Source: Cloacibacterium sp046296655 (GTDB lineage Bacteria; Bacteroidota; Bacteroidia; Flavobacteriales; Weeksellaceae). From it: a stretch of 64,000 bases of DNA. Below, one piece after another: positions 44,239-51,748 of the stretch (position 1 is the first letter of the stretch; every line of letters starts with the position of its first letter). The notes below the pieces were generated by a model, which did no database searches, had not been told where the DNA came from, and saw only the letters and a list, made by a program, of their open reading frames with translations. The translations under genes were made by a program, and so were the position numbers. The DNA lies in NCBI GenBank assembly GCA_046296655.1, contig JBKBLE010000011.1, positions 1 to 64,000 on the forward strand, given 5' to 3'.

Positions 44239-45201
44239 TTAAAGTTGTTTTAAAATATCTTCTAATGAAGCTCTCACTTTATAATCGGGGTTGAAGTGTC
44301 GCCAAATAATTTTTTGATTTTCATCTAATATATAAGTAGCAGAAACAGGGAGTCTTCCAGTTTCGTCTGAACGGCTTTTTTTGAAATCGTCTCCTAAATG
44401 TTTTTCGTATAAGTCTAAAGTTTTTCTTTCAGGAATGTAGAGTACATCAAAAAGTTCTGCGATTTTATAATTTTCATCATACAAAACAGAATATGAAGTT
44501 TTGGTTTTATCGATGGTTTTTGCAATGAACTCGGGCTTTTCGGGTGAAATAATTACCAGTTGTGTATTTTTAGATTCTAATTCAGGAGCAATATTTTGAA
44601 GACTTTCTACATACTTATTGCAGTAAGGACACCATTGTCCACGAATGAAAACCAAAACTGTTTTCTTTTTTTCCTGAGACAGAGAAAATGTATTGCCAAA
44701 CTGATCTTGTGCAGTAAAATCTGGGATAGTTTCGCCTACCAATTTACCTTTTACCTCAGCTAAAGTTGGCGTTTTGTTACCTAAATTTCTTTTTTCTAAA
44801 ACCGAATATCCAACAGTAAGAAACTGTTTTGCGTTGTAATATCCATAATCGTACTGTACCAGTTCACCATTTTTATCTAAGAAAAGAAAAGAGGGATAAT
44901 TTACAATTTTGAATTTTTTGGCAAGATCTACACCTTCTTTTTCGGCATCAATGTAAAGGCTGATAAAATTTTTGTTGAAAAATGCTCCCAATTCTGCATC
45001 AGGAAATGTATTCTTTTTCATTAGCTTGCAAGGTCCGCACCATGTAGTGTACAAGTCAATGAAAATGAGTTTGTTTTCTTGCTGAGCCAGTTTCTTGGCT
45101 TCTTCTAAATTTTTAGTCTGAAAATTGATTCCGTCTTTGCTTTGTGCATTAAATGAAATACCAACTAAAAATAAAACGGTATAAATGATTTTTGTAAACA
45201 T
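44239..45201 (-). CDS. Secreted thioredoxin-peroxiredoxin fusion
   Basis: 320 residues. Signal peptide ending SFNAQ (about 19). Residues 25-135 are a thioredoxin fold with CGPC in YTTWCGPCKLMKKNTF (about 55). Residues 150-320 are an AhpC/TSA-type redoxin with CPYC in RGQWCPYCNKYVES (about 192) and a conserved SYSVLYDENYKIAELF segment. The two-domain order suggests a periplasmic peroxide or thiol reductase that carries its own reductase module. First gene of a seven-gene run behind the sigma gene. Confidence 0.88.
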   Translation of the reverse strand: MFTKIIYTVLFLVGISFNAQSKDGINFQTKNLEEAKKLAQQENKLIFIDLYTTWCGPCKLMKKNTFPDAELGAFFNKNFISLYIDAEKEGVDLAKKFKIVNYPSFLFLDKNGELVQYDYGYYNAKQFLTVGYSVLEKRNLGNKTPTLAEVKGKLVGETIPDFTAQDQFGNTFSLSQEKKKTVLVFIRGQWCPYCNKYVESLQNIAPELESKNTQLVIISPEKPEFIAKTIDKTKTSYSVLYDENYKIAELFDVLYIPERKTLDLYEKHLGDDFKKSRSDETGRLPVSATYILDENQKIIWRHFNPDYKVRASLEDILKQL

Positions 45202-45214
45202 AAAATAAATGATT

Positions 45215-45251
45215 TATTATTAAGTTCCAAAAAGCAAAAAAAATCACCCAA
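45215..45251 (-). promoter_or_regulatory. Shared bipartite motif, copy 2
   Basis: Minus strand: TTGGGTG, 16 bases beginning ATTTTTTTT, then GGAACTTA and ATAATA, 13 bases before the fusion gene ATG. Same spacing as copy 1. The left half is the arm of the sigma-gene terminator. Confidence 0.6.
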
Positions 45252-45267
45252 TGAAAAGGTGATTTTT
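45236..45267 (-). terminator. Terminator of the sigma gene, overlaps the shared motif
   Basis: AAAAAATCACC and GGTGATTTTTT form an 11-bp stem with loop CAATGAAAA. Confidence 0.8.
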
Positions 45268-45300
45268 TAAAATATATATGTAAATTATTGATAATCAGGA

Positions 45301-45864
45301 TTAAAAATTATCTTCTTTTTTTATTTTCCGAATCTGCTCTACGCATTTATGTTTTTGATTTTGAGCATTATGTTTGCTAGAATACTTATATTTTTCCTGA
45401 ATTTCATCAATATTTTTGTTCTTCATAAAAATATCGTGAATGAGATTTTGGCAATGTGCAGAAATTTCATTGATGTAATCATTCAGTTTGTCCCAATAAT
45501 TCCTTTCGTTTTCTATTGCCAGATTTATTTCTTCTTTATTTTCAAAGTAATAACTTTCATAGACTTCTACAGAAAAATTTCTATTTCGCAGTTTTTTTAA
45601 CCAAAGGTTTTTAGAAATTCCGGTTACATAATTTGCGAGGCAAGTGTAGGCTTTGAAATGATCATCGTATAGTTTTTCATACAAAATAATCAACGCATCC
45701 TGAAAAACATCTTCTGCATCTTCCAGGTTTCCTTTGTTTTCGAGAACAAATTTCCGAGTGTAGCCAAAATATTTTTTATAAAGAATTCCAAAAGCAATAT
45801 TATTATCTTTCTGGAAATCTTCTATTGCCAAAGAATTCGTAGTTCTTTTATTCATCTTTTTCAT
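45301..45864 (-). CDS. RNA polymerase sigma factor, ECF-like
   Basis: 187 residues. Region 2: AFGILYKKYFGYTRKFV, then EDAEDVFQDALIILYEKLY (the DVxQD-type core contact) and ANYVTGISKNLWLKKLR. Region 4 is at about 130-180 and divergent, with IDEIQEKYKYSSKHNAQNQKHKCVEQIRK as the helix-turn-helix. No anti-sigma gene is adjacent. It overlaps tilS by 17 bases. An alternative ATG at 45855 would shorten it by 3 residues. It probably recognises the two motif copies at 45215 and 40700. Confidence 0.85.
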   Translation of the reverse strand: MKKMNKRTTNSLAIEDFQKDNNIAFGILYKKYFGYTRKFVLENKGNLEDAEDVFQDALIILYEKLYDDHFKAYTCLANYVTGISKNLWLKKLRNRNFSVEVYESYYFENKEEINLAIENERNYWDKLNDYINEISAHCQNLIHDIFMKNKNIDEIQEKYKYSSKHNAQNQKHKCVEQIRKIKKEDNF

Positions 45865-46807
45865 GCTTTTTTTTACAATAGATTTCTTTTCTCTTAATGC
45901 TGATTTCGTGGGAGTTGCTTCTAAAGAATTTCCCGTTTTCAGAAAAGATTACTTTTTCTATTTCAATGCCCGTGAAGCCAAGTTTTCTAATAATTTCTAC
46001 AATTATTGTTTTGTGTTTTTTTAGTAATTTTTCTTTGTCTAAAACAAATTCTTTTTCGTCTCCACTTATTAAGATTTCTTCAAATGTTTTTTGAATTTCT
46101 TCTTGAAAAAACTGGTTTGCACTATTAAGATATGAAAGACTTTCTTGAAATTGATTCAAAAAATTAGGAAAAATTTCTAATAATTTGGGCGTTAGATGAT
46201 GTCTGATTTTATTTCTCAGATAATCATCTTTTTGGTTGCTTTTATCTTCTCTAAAATCGATGTTGTTTTCTTCTGCAAAAGCATAAATTTCGGATTTTGA
46301 GAAGGTCAAAAACGGGCGCAAAATTCGGTTTTCATTTTTAGGAATTCCGCTCAATCCTTTAATTCCCGAACCTCTGGAAAGATTGATGATAAAGGTTTCT
46401 AATTCATCATTGAGATGGTGTGCCGTAACAATATAGTCCAAGTTTTCTTCTTCTAAAATTTTAAAAAAGAAATCATACCTCAATTCTCTCGCCCAATTTT
46501 GAAGCGATTTCATTTGAGCTTTTTCTTCTTCTGAAACATCTTTTAGATGAAATTTGATGTCATTTTTTTTGCAAAAATCTTCTACCAATTTTTGGTCAAG
46601 ATTAGAATCTTCTCCTCGGAAATGATAGTTTACATGAGCTACTTGGAACTCTAGACCTTTGTCATTTTGAGCGGAGTCGAAAAATCTAAACAAGTGCGAA
46701 AGCACCATAGAATCTGCACCACCCGAAACAGCCAAAAGAAATTTTTTAGAAAAAATGTCTTCTCCTAAAACTTCTAAATTTTCCTTAAAATTGTTAAAAT
46801 CTAACAA
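45848..46807 (-). CDS. tilS: tRNA(Ile)-lysidine synthetase
   Basis: 319 residues. PP-loop SGGADSMVLSHLF (about 30) binds ATP, and HHLNDELETFIINLSRGSG is the ligase core. It modifies C34 of tRNA-Ile(CAU) to lysidine. C-terminal domain present but shorter than in E. coli. Its tail overlaps the sigma gene, so the two share a transcript unless the sigma gene has a promoter within tilS. Confidence 0.94.
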   Translation of the reverse strand: MLDFNNFKENLEVLGEDIFSKKFLLAVSGGADSMVLSHLFRFFDSAQNDKGLEFQVAHVNYHFRGEDSNLDQKLVEDFCKKNDIKFHLKDVSEEEKAQMKSLQNWARELRYDFFFKILEEENLDYIVTAHHLNDELETFIINLSRGSGIKGLSGIPKNENRILRPFLTFSKSEIYAFAEENNIDFREDKSNQKDDYLRNKIRHHLTPKLLEIFPNFLNQFQESLSYLNSANQFFQEEIQKTFEEILISGDEKEFVLDKEKLLKKHKTIIVEIIRKLGFTGIEIEKVIFSENGKFFRSNSHEISIKRKEIYCKKKHEKDE

Positions 46808-46810
46808 AAC

Positions 46811-46826
46811 TGCCTATTTTTAGGCA
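46811..46826. promoter_or_regulatory. Palindrome at the tilS start region
   Basis: TGCCTATTTTTAGGCA is a perfect 6-bp inverted repeat around TTTT in the 88-base divergent gap, overlapping the tilS -7 box TATATTTG (minus, 46825-46832). Operator or short leader hairpin. Confidence 0.4.
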
Positions 46827-46856
46827 AATATAATTCTTCTTGTGGAATGAATTTTG

Positions 46857-46864
46857 TAATTTTG
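46857..46864 (+). promoter_or_regulatory. -7 box of the OmpA gene
   Basis: TAATTTTG, 31 bases before the ATG at 46896. Confidence 0.5.
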
Positions 46865-46895
46865 GTAACAATAATTTTAAAAAGATAAAAGCTTT

Positions 46896-47732
46896 ATGAA
46901 AATTTTAAAAATTTTTGCTGTTGGAGCAATCGCACTTACGCTTACTTCATGTGTGAGCAAAAAGCAATATGATGCATTAAATCTTAATTACAAACAATGT
47001 ATTGAGAATGCAGGAGAGAGACAAAGACAAATTCAAGATTTACAAGCAGCTAATGCAGGTTTGACCAGTGAAAACAATTTATTAAGAGACCAAAATGGTG
47101 CACTTAAATCTTCACTAGACGCTTGTTTGGAAAACGCAGGAAAAGGTTCTGCTAATATTGATAAATTAATTGGAGAGATTAATGCTTCTAACTCTTACAT
47201 TAAGCGTTTGATTTCTACCAATTCTAGAAATGACAGTTTAAATTTAGCTTTATCTAATAAATTGAAAAGAAGTTTAGATAATGTAGCAGATGCAGATGTA
47301 GACGTAAAAGTTCTAAAAGGAGTAGTGATGATTTCACTTTCTGACAAAATGCTTTACAAAACAGGAGATTACAATGTTTTACCAGCTGCTCAAGAAGTTC
47401 TAGGAAAAGTGGCTAAAGTGATTAATGATTATGACACTTACAGTGTTCTCATAGAAGGAAATACAGATAACGTTCCTTTAGCAAGTGCTAATTTACCAAA
47501 AGACAACTGGGATTTATCTGCACTTAGAGCTACTTCTGTTGCGAGAATTTTACAAACACAATTTGGGGTAAATCCTAGCAGAATCACAGCAGGAGGTAGA
47601 AGCGAGTACAATCCTAAAACGACCAATGCTTCCGTTTCTGGACGTGCAGAAAACCGTAGAACGGAAATTATCATCATGCCTAAGCTAGATGAATTCATGA
47701 AACTAATGGACATCGCTCCAGTAAAAAAATAA
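46896..47732 (+). CDS. OmpA-family lipoprotein
   Basis: 278 residues. Lipobox LTSC (Cys at about 19) with SKKQYDAL behind it, a coiled-coil region to about 125, then an OmpA-like peptidoglycan-binding domain with VLIEGNTDNVPLASANLPKDNWDLSALRATSV and GGRSEYNPKTTNASVSGRAENRRTEI (about 185-265). It tethers the outer membrane to peptidoglycan. Single gene with a strong terminator. Confidence 0.92.
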   Translation: MKILKIFAVGAIALTLTSCVSKKQYDALNLNYKQCIENAGERQRQIQDLQAANAGLTSENNLLRDQNGALKSSLDACLENAGKGSANIDKLIGEINASNSYIKRLISTNSRNDSLNLALSNKLKRSLDNVADADVDVKVLKGVVMISLSDKMLYKTGDYNVLPAAQEVLGKVAKVINDYDTYSVLIEGNTDNVPLASANLPKDNWDLSALRATSVARILQTQFGVNPSRITAGGRSEYNPKTTNASVSGRAENRRTEIIIMPKLDEFMKLMDIAPVKK

Positions 47733-47754
47733 ATTTGCTTTTTCGCAATGAACC

Positions 47755-47791
47755 AAACCTTCAAGGATTCTAAATCCTTGAAGGTTTTTTA
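47755..47791 (+). terminator. Terminator of the OmpA gene
   Basis: AACCTTCAAGGATT and AATCCTTGAAGGTT pair around CTA, followed by T6. Confidence 0.85.
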
Positions 47792-47817
47792 TTTTCAAAA
47801 AATCATTAGAAATTCTG

Positions 47818-47825
47818 TAATTTTG
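47818..47825 (+). promoter_or_regulatory. -7 box of the O-methyltransferase gene
   Basis: TAATTTTG, 22 bases before the ATG at 47848. Confidence 0.5.
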
Positions 47826-47847
47826 TAAAAAATCATCACATCGATCC

Positions 47848-48492
47848 ATGAGTTATTTCGAAGAATTGCATCCAGAAATGGATAGATATTTAGAAGATAC
47901 CGCTTCTGCAGAACCAGAAATTTTGAAAAGATTGCGCAAAGAAACTTTTCAGAAAACTACACAACCGCACATGATTTCTGGTTATCTCCAAGGAAGATTG
48001 CTTTCTTTGATTTCAAAAATGATTTCACCGAAAAACATTCTAGAAATTGGAACTTTCACTGGTTATGCAGCGCTTTGTTTGGCTGAAGGTTTACAGAAAG
48101 ACGGGAAATTAACCACTTTAGATGTTAATGAAGATTTGGCTTATTTACCTCAAAAATATTTTGCCCAAAGTGAATTTGCTTCTCAAATAGACTTTAAATT
48201 ACAAGATGCTAAAGAATTTTTAAAAAATTCTAGCGAAACCTTTGATTTGATTTTCATTGATGCAGACAAAGAAAACTATCCAGAATATTTACAATTGGTG
48301 AAACCCCGAATGAAATCAGGGAGTGTTTTGATGATTGATAATGTACTTTGGTACGGAAAAGTGCTCGATGAAAAGGGAAATAAGCAAACCGAACAGATAA
48401 AACTCGTGAATAAATTAGTTGCTGAAGATGCGGATTTTGAAAATGTAATTTTACCTTTGCGAGACGGAATTCATTTAGTTCGTAAAAAATAA
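47848..48492 (+). CDS. O-methyltransferase, SAM-dependent (family 3)
   Basis: 214 residues. ILEIGTFTGYAALCLAEGL (about 66) is SAM motif I, FDLIFIDADKENYPEY (about 132) holds metal-ligand Asp residues, and IDNVLWYGKV is typical of the caffeoyl-CoA / catechol-type family 3. Substrate unknown. The 83-bp tandem repeat unit begins 1 base after its stop. Confidence 0.9.
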   Translation: MSYFEELHPEMDRYLEDTASAEPEILKRLRKETFQKTTQPHMISGYLQGRLLSLISKMISPKNILEIGTFTGYAALCLAEGLQKDGKLTTLDVNEDLAYLPQKYFAQSEFASQIDFKLQDAKEFLKNSSETFDLIFIDADKENYPEYLQLVKPRMKSGSVLMIDNVLWYGKVLDEKGNKQTEQIKLVNKLVAEDADFENVILPLRDGIHLVRKK

Positions 48493-48493
48493 A

Positions 48494-48691
48494 TTCTCGC
48501 AGATTGAGCAGATTTTGCTGACTTAAAAATTATAATAGAAATAAATTTGTTTTCACATTATGAGTTAAATTAAAAACTCTCGCAGATTGAGCAGATTTGG
48601 CGGATTATAAAAATTGTAATAAAAATAAATCTGTTTTAACATTATGAGATAAATTAAAAATTCTCGCAGATTGAGCAGATTATGCTGATTT
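48494..48691. repeat. Tandem repeat, 83-84 bp unit, two and a third copies
   Basis: Units start at 48494, 48577 and 48661, each with TTCTCGCAGATTGAGCAGAT or CTCTCGCAGATTGAGCAG, and share an AT-rich remainder ending in ATTATGAG and TAAATTAAAAA. The third unit stops after about 35 bases. Confidence 0.9.
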
Positions 48692-48708
48692 TAAAATTGC
48701 ATAGAAAA

Positions 48709-48739
48709 AATCTGCTTAATTCGCAAAATCAGCGAGAGA
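48709..48739. repeat. Inverted partner of the repeat, left of the GxxExxY remnant
   Basis: AATCTGCTTAATTCGCAAAA then TCAGCGAGAGA, the reverse orientation of the CTCGC...GCAGATT core. Confidence 0.75.
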
Positions 48740-48774
48740 TATAAAAATAAGAATAGATTTCAAATAAAAAACTT

Positions 48775-49167
48775 ATAAAAACCACAACCGAAAATGATAT
48801 TTCTTATTTAATAAGAAAAGCAATATTTAATGTTTATAACGGATTAGGTCCGGGTTTGCTAGAGTCTGTTTATCAAAAAGTTCTAATATATGAGCTTGAA
48901 GATTTAGGTTTATAAGTGAAATGTGAAGTTCCTATTCCAATTGTATATAATGATATAGTTTTTGATTGTAACTTTAGAATTGATATTTTAGTAGAAGATT
49001 TGGTTATCATTGAATTAAAATCTGTAAAAGAATTAGAAGATGTGCACTATAAGCAAGTTTCAACTTATTTAAAACTTTCGAATAAGAAACTGGGAATTTT
49101 AGTGAATTTTAATACTGATAAGATTTTAAATTCTATTAAAAGAATTGTCAATAAATTTGAAGATTAG
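48775..49167 (+). pseudogene. GxxExxY protein gene with a nonsense mutation
   Basis: The frame reads TTENDISYLIRKAIFNVYNG, then LGPGLLESVY, which contains the GxxExxY signature, up to a TAA at 48913-48915. It continues without a shift as VKCEVPIPIVYNDIVFDCNF and IELKSVKELEDVHYKQVSTYLKLSNKKLG to the TAG at 49165-49167. One base change from CAA or AAA would explain the stop. No ATG, GTG or TTG begins the upstream part after the last in-frame stop at 48754. The family is nuclease-like with unknown role. Confidence 0.85.
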
Positions 49168-49199
49168 AATCTGCCCAATCAGCAAAATCAGCGAGAGAT
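49168..49199. repeat. Inverted partner of the repeat, right of the GxxExxY remnant
   Basis: AATCTGCCCAATCAGCAAAA then TCAGCGAGAGA begins on the base after the GxxExxY stop and ends 7 bases before the next ATG. Confidence 0.8.
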
Positions 49200-49206
49200 A
49201 AGACTT

Positions 49207-49911
49207 ATGGAAAAATACTACTGCAGCGTATCTGTTTCACCGATGAGAACCGAAGTTTCAGAAAAATCTGAAATGATTTCTCAGATTTTATATGGTGAAA
49301 CCTGCGAAATTTTAGAAACGGAAGGGAATTTCAGTAAAATCAAAATGGATTTTGATGGCTATGAAGGTTGGATAAATACTTCAGTTTTGAAAAAACAAAA
49401 TGCTGAAATTTCTAAAAATTTGGTGACGCAGTCTTTTGGTGAATTTAATTTGCCAGAAGGAAAAAGTTTACTTTCCATAGGAAGTGAAGTCGGTTTTGCA
49501 ACAGAAAATACTATTGATACAAATAACCTGCGAGAAAGTTTAGTAGCAACGGCCAAAAAATTCTTGAATGTCCCTTTTTTATGGGGAGGAAGAAGTTTTT
49601 TTGGAATAGATGATAGCGGATTTGTGCAGTTGTTGTATAAAGTTCACGGAATTACTTTACCGAGAGATCCAAAACAACAGGCTTTACAAGGAACAGCTCG
49701 TGATTTTGTAGAAGAAAGCGAAGCAGGAGATTTAGCGTTTTTTGAAGATGCAGAAGGAAAAATTATTCATGTAGGTTTGGTATTGTCACCTTTTGAAATC
49801 ATTCATGCAAGTGGAAAAGTGAGAATAGATTCTCTAGATTTTTCTGGAATTTATAATGCAGAACAAAATAAGCACACGCACAAATTGAGGTTTGTGAAAA
49901 CAATGATTTAA
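49207..49911 (+). CDS. NlpC/P60 (C40) protein, catalytic Cys replaced
   Basis: 234 residues, no signal peptide. An SH3-like domain lies at about 5-60 (SVSPMRTEVSEKSEMISQIL and EGWINTSVL). The NlpC/P60 domain lies at about 110-230, with LNVPFLWGGRSFFGIDDSGFV, IIHVGLVL and IIHASGKVRID holding the His positions. The usual motif is DCSG; here residue 136 is Asp (GAT at 49612-49614), so the nucleophile of a gamma-D-glutamyl peptidase is missing. Either an inactive, ligand-binding form or a lineage variant. Repeat copy lies immediately upstream. Confidence 0.85.
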   Translation: MEKYYCSVSVSPMRTEVSEKSEMISQILYGETCEILETEGNFSKIKMDFDGYEGWINTSVLKKQNAEISKNLVTQSFGEFNLPEGKSLLSIGSEVGFATENTIDTNNLRESLVATAKKFLNVPFLWGGRSFFGIDDSGFVQLLYKVHGITLPRDPKQQALQGTARDFVEESEAGDLAFFEDAEGKIIHVGLVLSPFEIIHASGKVRIDSLDFSGIYNAEQNKHTHKLRFVKTMI

Positions 49912-49967
49912 TTAAAAATTGGAAGTTGTGAATTAATGACTAAGTTTTAAAAAAATATTTTTATTAA

Positions 49968-50432
49968 ATGATAAACTACAAAAACATTAATAAACTACTG
50001 TTAATTATTCAAGTTCTATTGTTTTTATTTTTATGGATTTTCACAATAATTCATTTTTCTGAACTTCCCGAAATAATTCCTCAACATTATGGATTTGATG
50101 GAAAACCAAATGTTTATGGAAACAAAAGCATGATTTGGACTTTGCCTATTATAGGGAGTTTACTTTTTCTTTTGCTCAATCATGTCTCAAAAAATACAGA
50201 TTCAGAATTACTAAATATATCTCCAAAAATAAAAGCAAAGCCCGAATTAGCAAGAACTTTTGTAAATGCACTATTAGTTTTTATTCTATTCTTGTTTTCC
50301 AGAATTTTATTTGAAGAAATAAAAATTATTAAAGGATTTCAAGAAAGTTTATCTTTTTTTGTCCATACAATAATTATTGTTATGTTGGTTTCTATTGTTG
50401 GTTTTAATACCTATTATCATTACAAAAAATAA
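49968..50432 (+). CDS. DUF1648-type membrane protein
   Basis: 154 residues, four helices (about 9-28, 53-72, 98-117 and 131-149). The segment LPEIIPQHYGFDGKPNVYGNK between the first two is the DUF1648 core, as in SdpI-like membrane proteins. Function unknown. It lies 15 bases upstream of waaA and may share a transcript. Confidence 0.78.
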   Translation: MINYKNINKLLLIIQVLLFLFLWIFTIIHFSELPEIIPQHYGFDGKPNVYGNKSMIWTLPIIGSLLFLLLNHVSKNTDSELLNISPKIKAKPELARTFVNALLVFILFLFSRILFEEIKIIKGFQESLSFFVHTIIIVMLVSIVGFNTYYHYKK

Positions 50433-50447
50433 AATTACATTCTCACA

Positions 50448-51689
50448 TTGAAATTTCTCTACAACATATCCATCTTTCACCTTGAGTTAGCGTTCAAGGT
50501 TTTGTCGTGGTTTAATGATAAGATTAAACGTGGTTTAGAAGGCAGGAAGAAATCTTTGGAAATTGTAAAATCTAAAATAAAAAATGAGGACAAAGTCCTC
50601 TGGATGCACGCTGCAAGTTTGGGAGAATACGAACAAGGTTTGCCTGTTTTAGAAAAATTGAAAGAAAAATATCCTAATCATAAAGTTTTAATTACTTTCT
50701 TCTCGCCTTCTGGTTATGAAAACGTGGTGAAAAAGAATAAAGAAGATATTTTGTGTTATCTACCTTTTGATAAAAAATCTACGATTTCAGAATTTGTAAA
50801 AGCGGTTCATCCTGAAATTTTCTTTACTGTAAAATATGATTTTTGGTATCATCTTTTAGACGAATTAAAAAAGATAAATGCTAAAGTTTTTGTGATTTCA
50901 GCATTGTTTTATGAAAATCAAGTTTATTTTAAGCCCCAAGGAAAATGGTTTGTAAACGAACTGAAAAAAAATGTGGATTGGATTTTTCATCAAACAGAAA
51001 AATCTCTTTCTTTAGCTCAAAAAGTTGGTTTAACCAAAGGTTCGGTTTCTGGCGATACTCGTTTTGACCGAGTGAAACAAATCAAAAACCGAGATAATTT
51101 CGTAGAGTTTATTTCTGAATTTAAAGCCGAAAAAAAACTGTTAGTTTTCGGAAGCTCTTGGGAAGCCGAAGAAAAAATGGCTCAAATTCTTTCTCAAAAA
51201 TTAGAAAATTTCAAAATTCTCATTGCTCCTCACGATTTGAAAAGAGTTCAAAATTTAAAACAAATATTTCCTAATGCTATTCTTTATAGTGAATTGAAAA
51301 CTTCCAGCTTCCAGCTTCCAGCTTCCAGCATTTTAATTATTGATTGTATTGGTTTGCTTTCAAAATTGTATTCTTATGCTGATATTGCAGTTGTAGGTGG
51401 TGGTTTTCACGATAAAGGTTTGCACAATATTTTAGAAGCGGCAACTTTCGGTGTTCCTGTAATTTTTGGAAATCAATACAAGAAAAATCCAGAAGCAGAT
51501 GCTTTAATTGCCCAAAATGGAGGGAAATCTTTTGCTCAAGTAGAATTGGCAGCTGATTTTGTTATTGAATTGGCTCAAAATCAAAATTTATTATTTGAAA
51601 TGAGCGAAAATGCAGGAAATTTTGTTCATTCTCAACCGAATTCTTCCGAGATTATTTTGAAGAAAATTTTAGAAATTGTAAAGTTGTGA
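50448..51689 (+). CDS. waaA: 3-deoxy-D-manno-octulosonic acid (Kdo) transferase
   Basis: 413 residues. Transfers Kdo from CMP-Kdo to lipid A precursor. LWMHAASLGEYEQGLPVLEKL near 50 and FGSSWEAEEKMA (about 225) are family blocks, and VVGGGFHDKGLHNILEAATFGVPVIFG near 310 binds the nucleotide. The start is TTG at 50448 (MKFLYNISIFHL), the normal N-terminus. Four exact copies of CTTCCAG (51301-51328) encode part of SSFQLPASS inside the C-terminal domain. Confidence 0.92.
   Translation: MKFLYNISIFHLELAFKVLSWFNDKIKRGLEGRKKSLEIVKSKIKNEDKVLWMHAASLGEYEQGLPVLEKLKEKYPNHKVLITFFSPSGYENVVKKNKEDILCYLPFDKKSTISEFVKAVHPEIFFTVKYDFWYHLLDELKKINAKVFVISALFYENQVYFKPQGKWFVNELKKNVDWIFHQTEKSLSLAQKVGLTKGSVSGDTRFDRVKQIKNRDNFVEFISEFKAEKKLLVFGSSWEAEEKMAQILSQKLENFKILIAPHDLKRVQNLKQIFPNAILYSELKTSSFQLPASSILIIDCIGLLSKLYSYADIAVVGGGFHDKGLHNILEAATFGVPVIFGNQYKKNPEADALIAQNGGKSFAQVELAADFVIELAQNQNLLFEMSENAGNFVHSQPNSSEIILKKILEIVKL
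51301..51328. repeat. Heptanucleotide repeat, CTTCCAG x4, inside waaA
   Basis: Four exact head-to-tail copies. Seven is not a multiple of three, so a change of one unit would shift the waaA frame. Confidence 0.95.
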
Positions 51690-51748
51690 AGATGTGAAGT
51701 CGTTTTAGCGGTTTTACAACTTTACGAATCATCAACTTTGCAGAAAAT

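Noticed and set aside
48494..48739. CRISPR or integron-like array
   Set aside because: Only two and a third 83-bp units whose whole length repeats; no spacer pattern, integrase or attC fold.
48916..49167. Stand-alone gene starting at GTG
   Set aside because: It is the distal half of the GxxExxY gene; the preceding frame carries the family signature up to the TAA.
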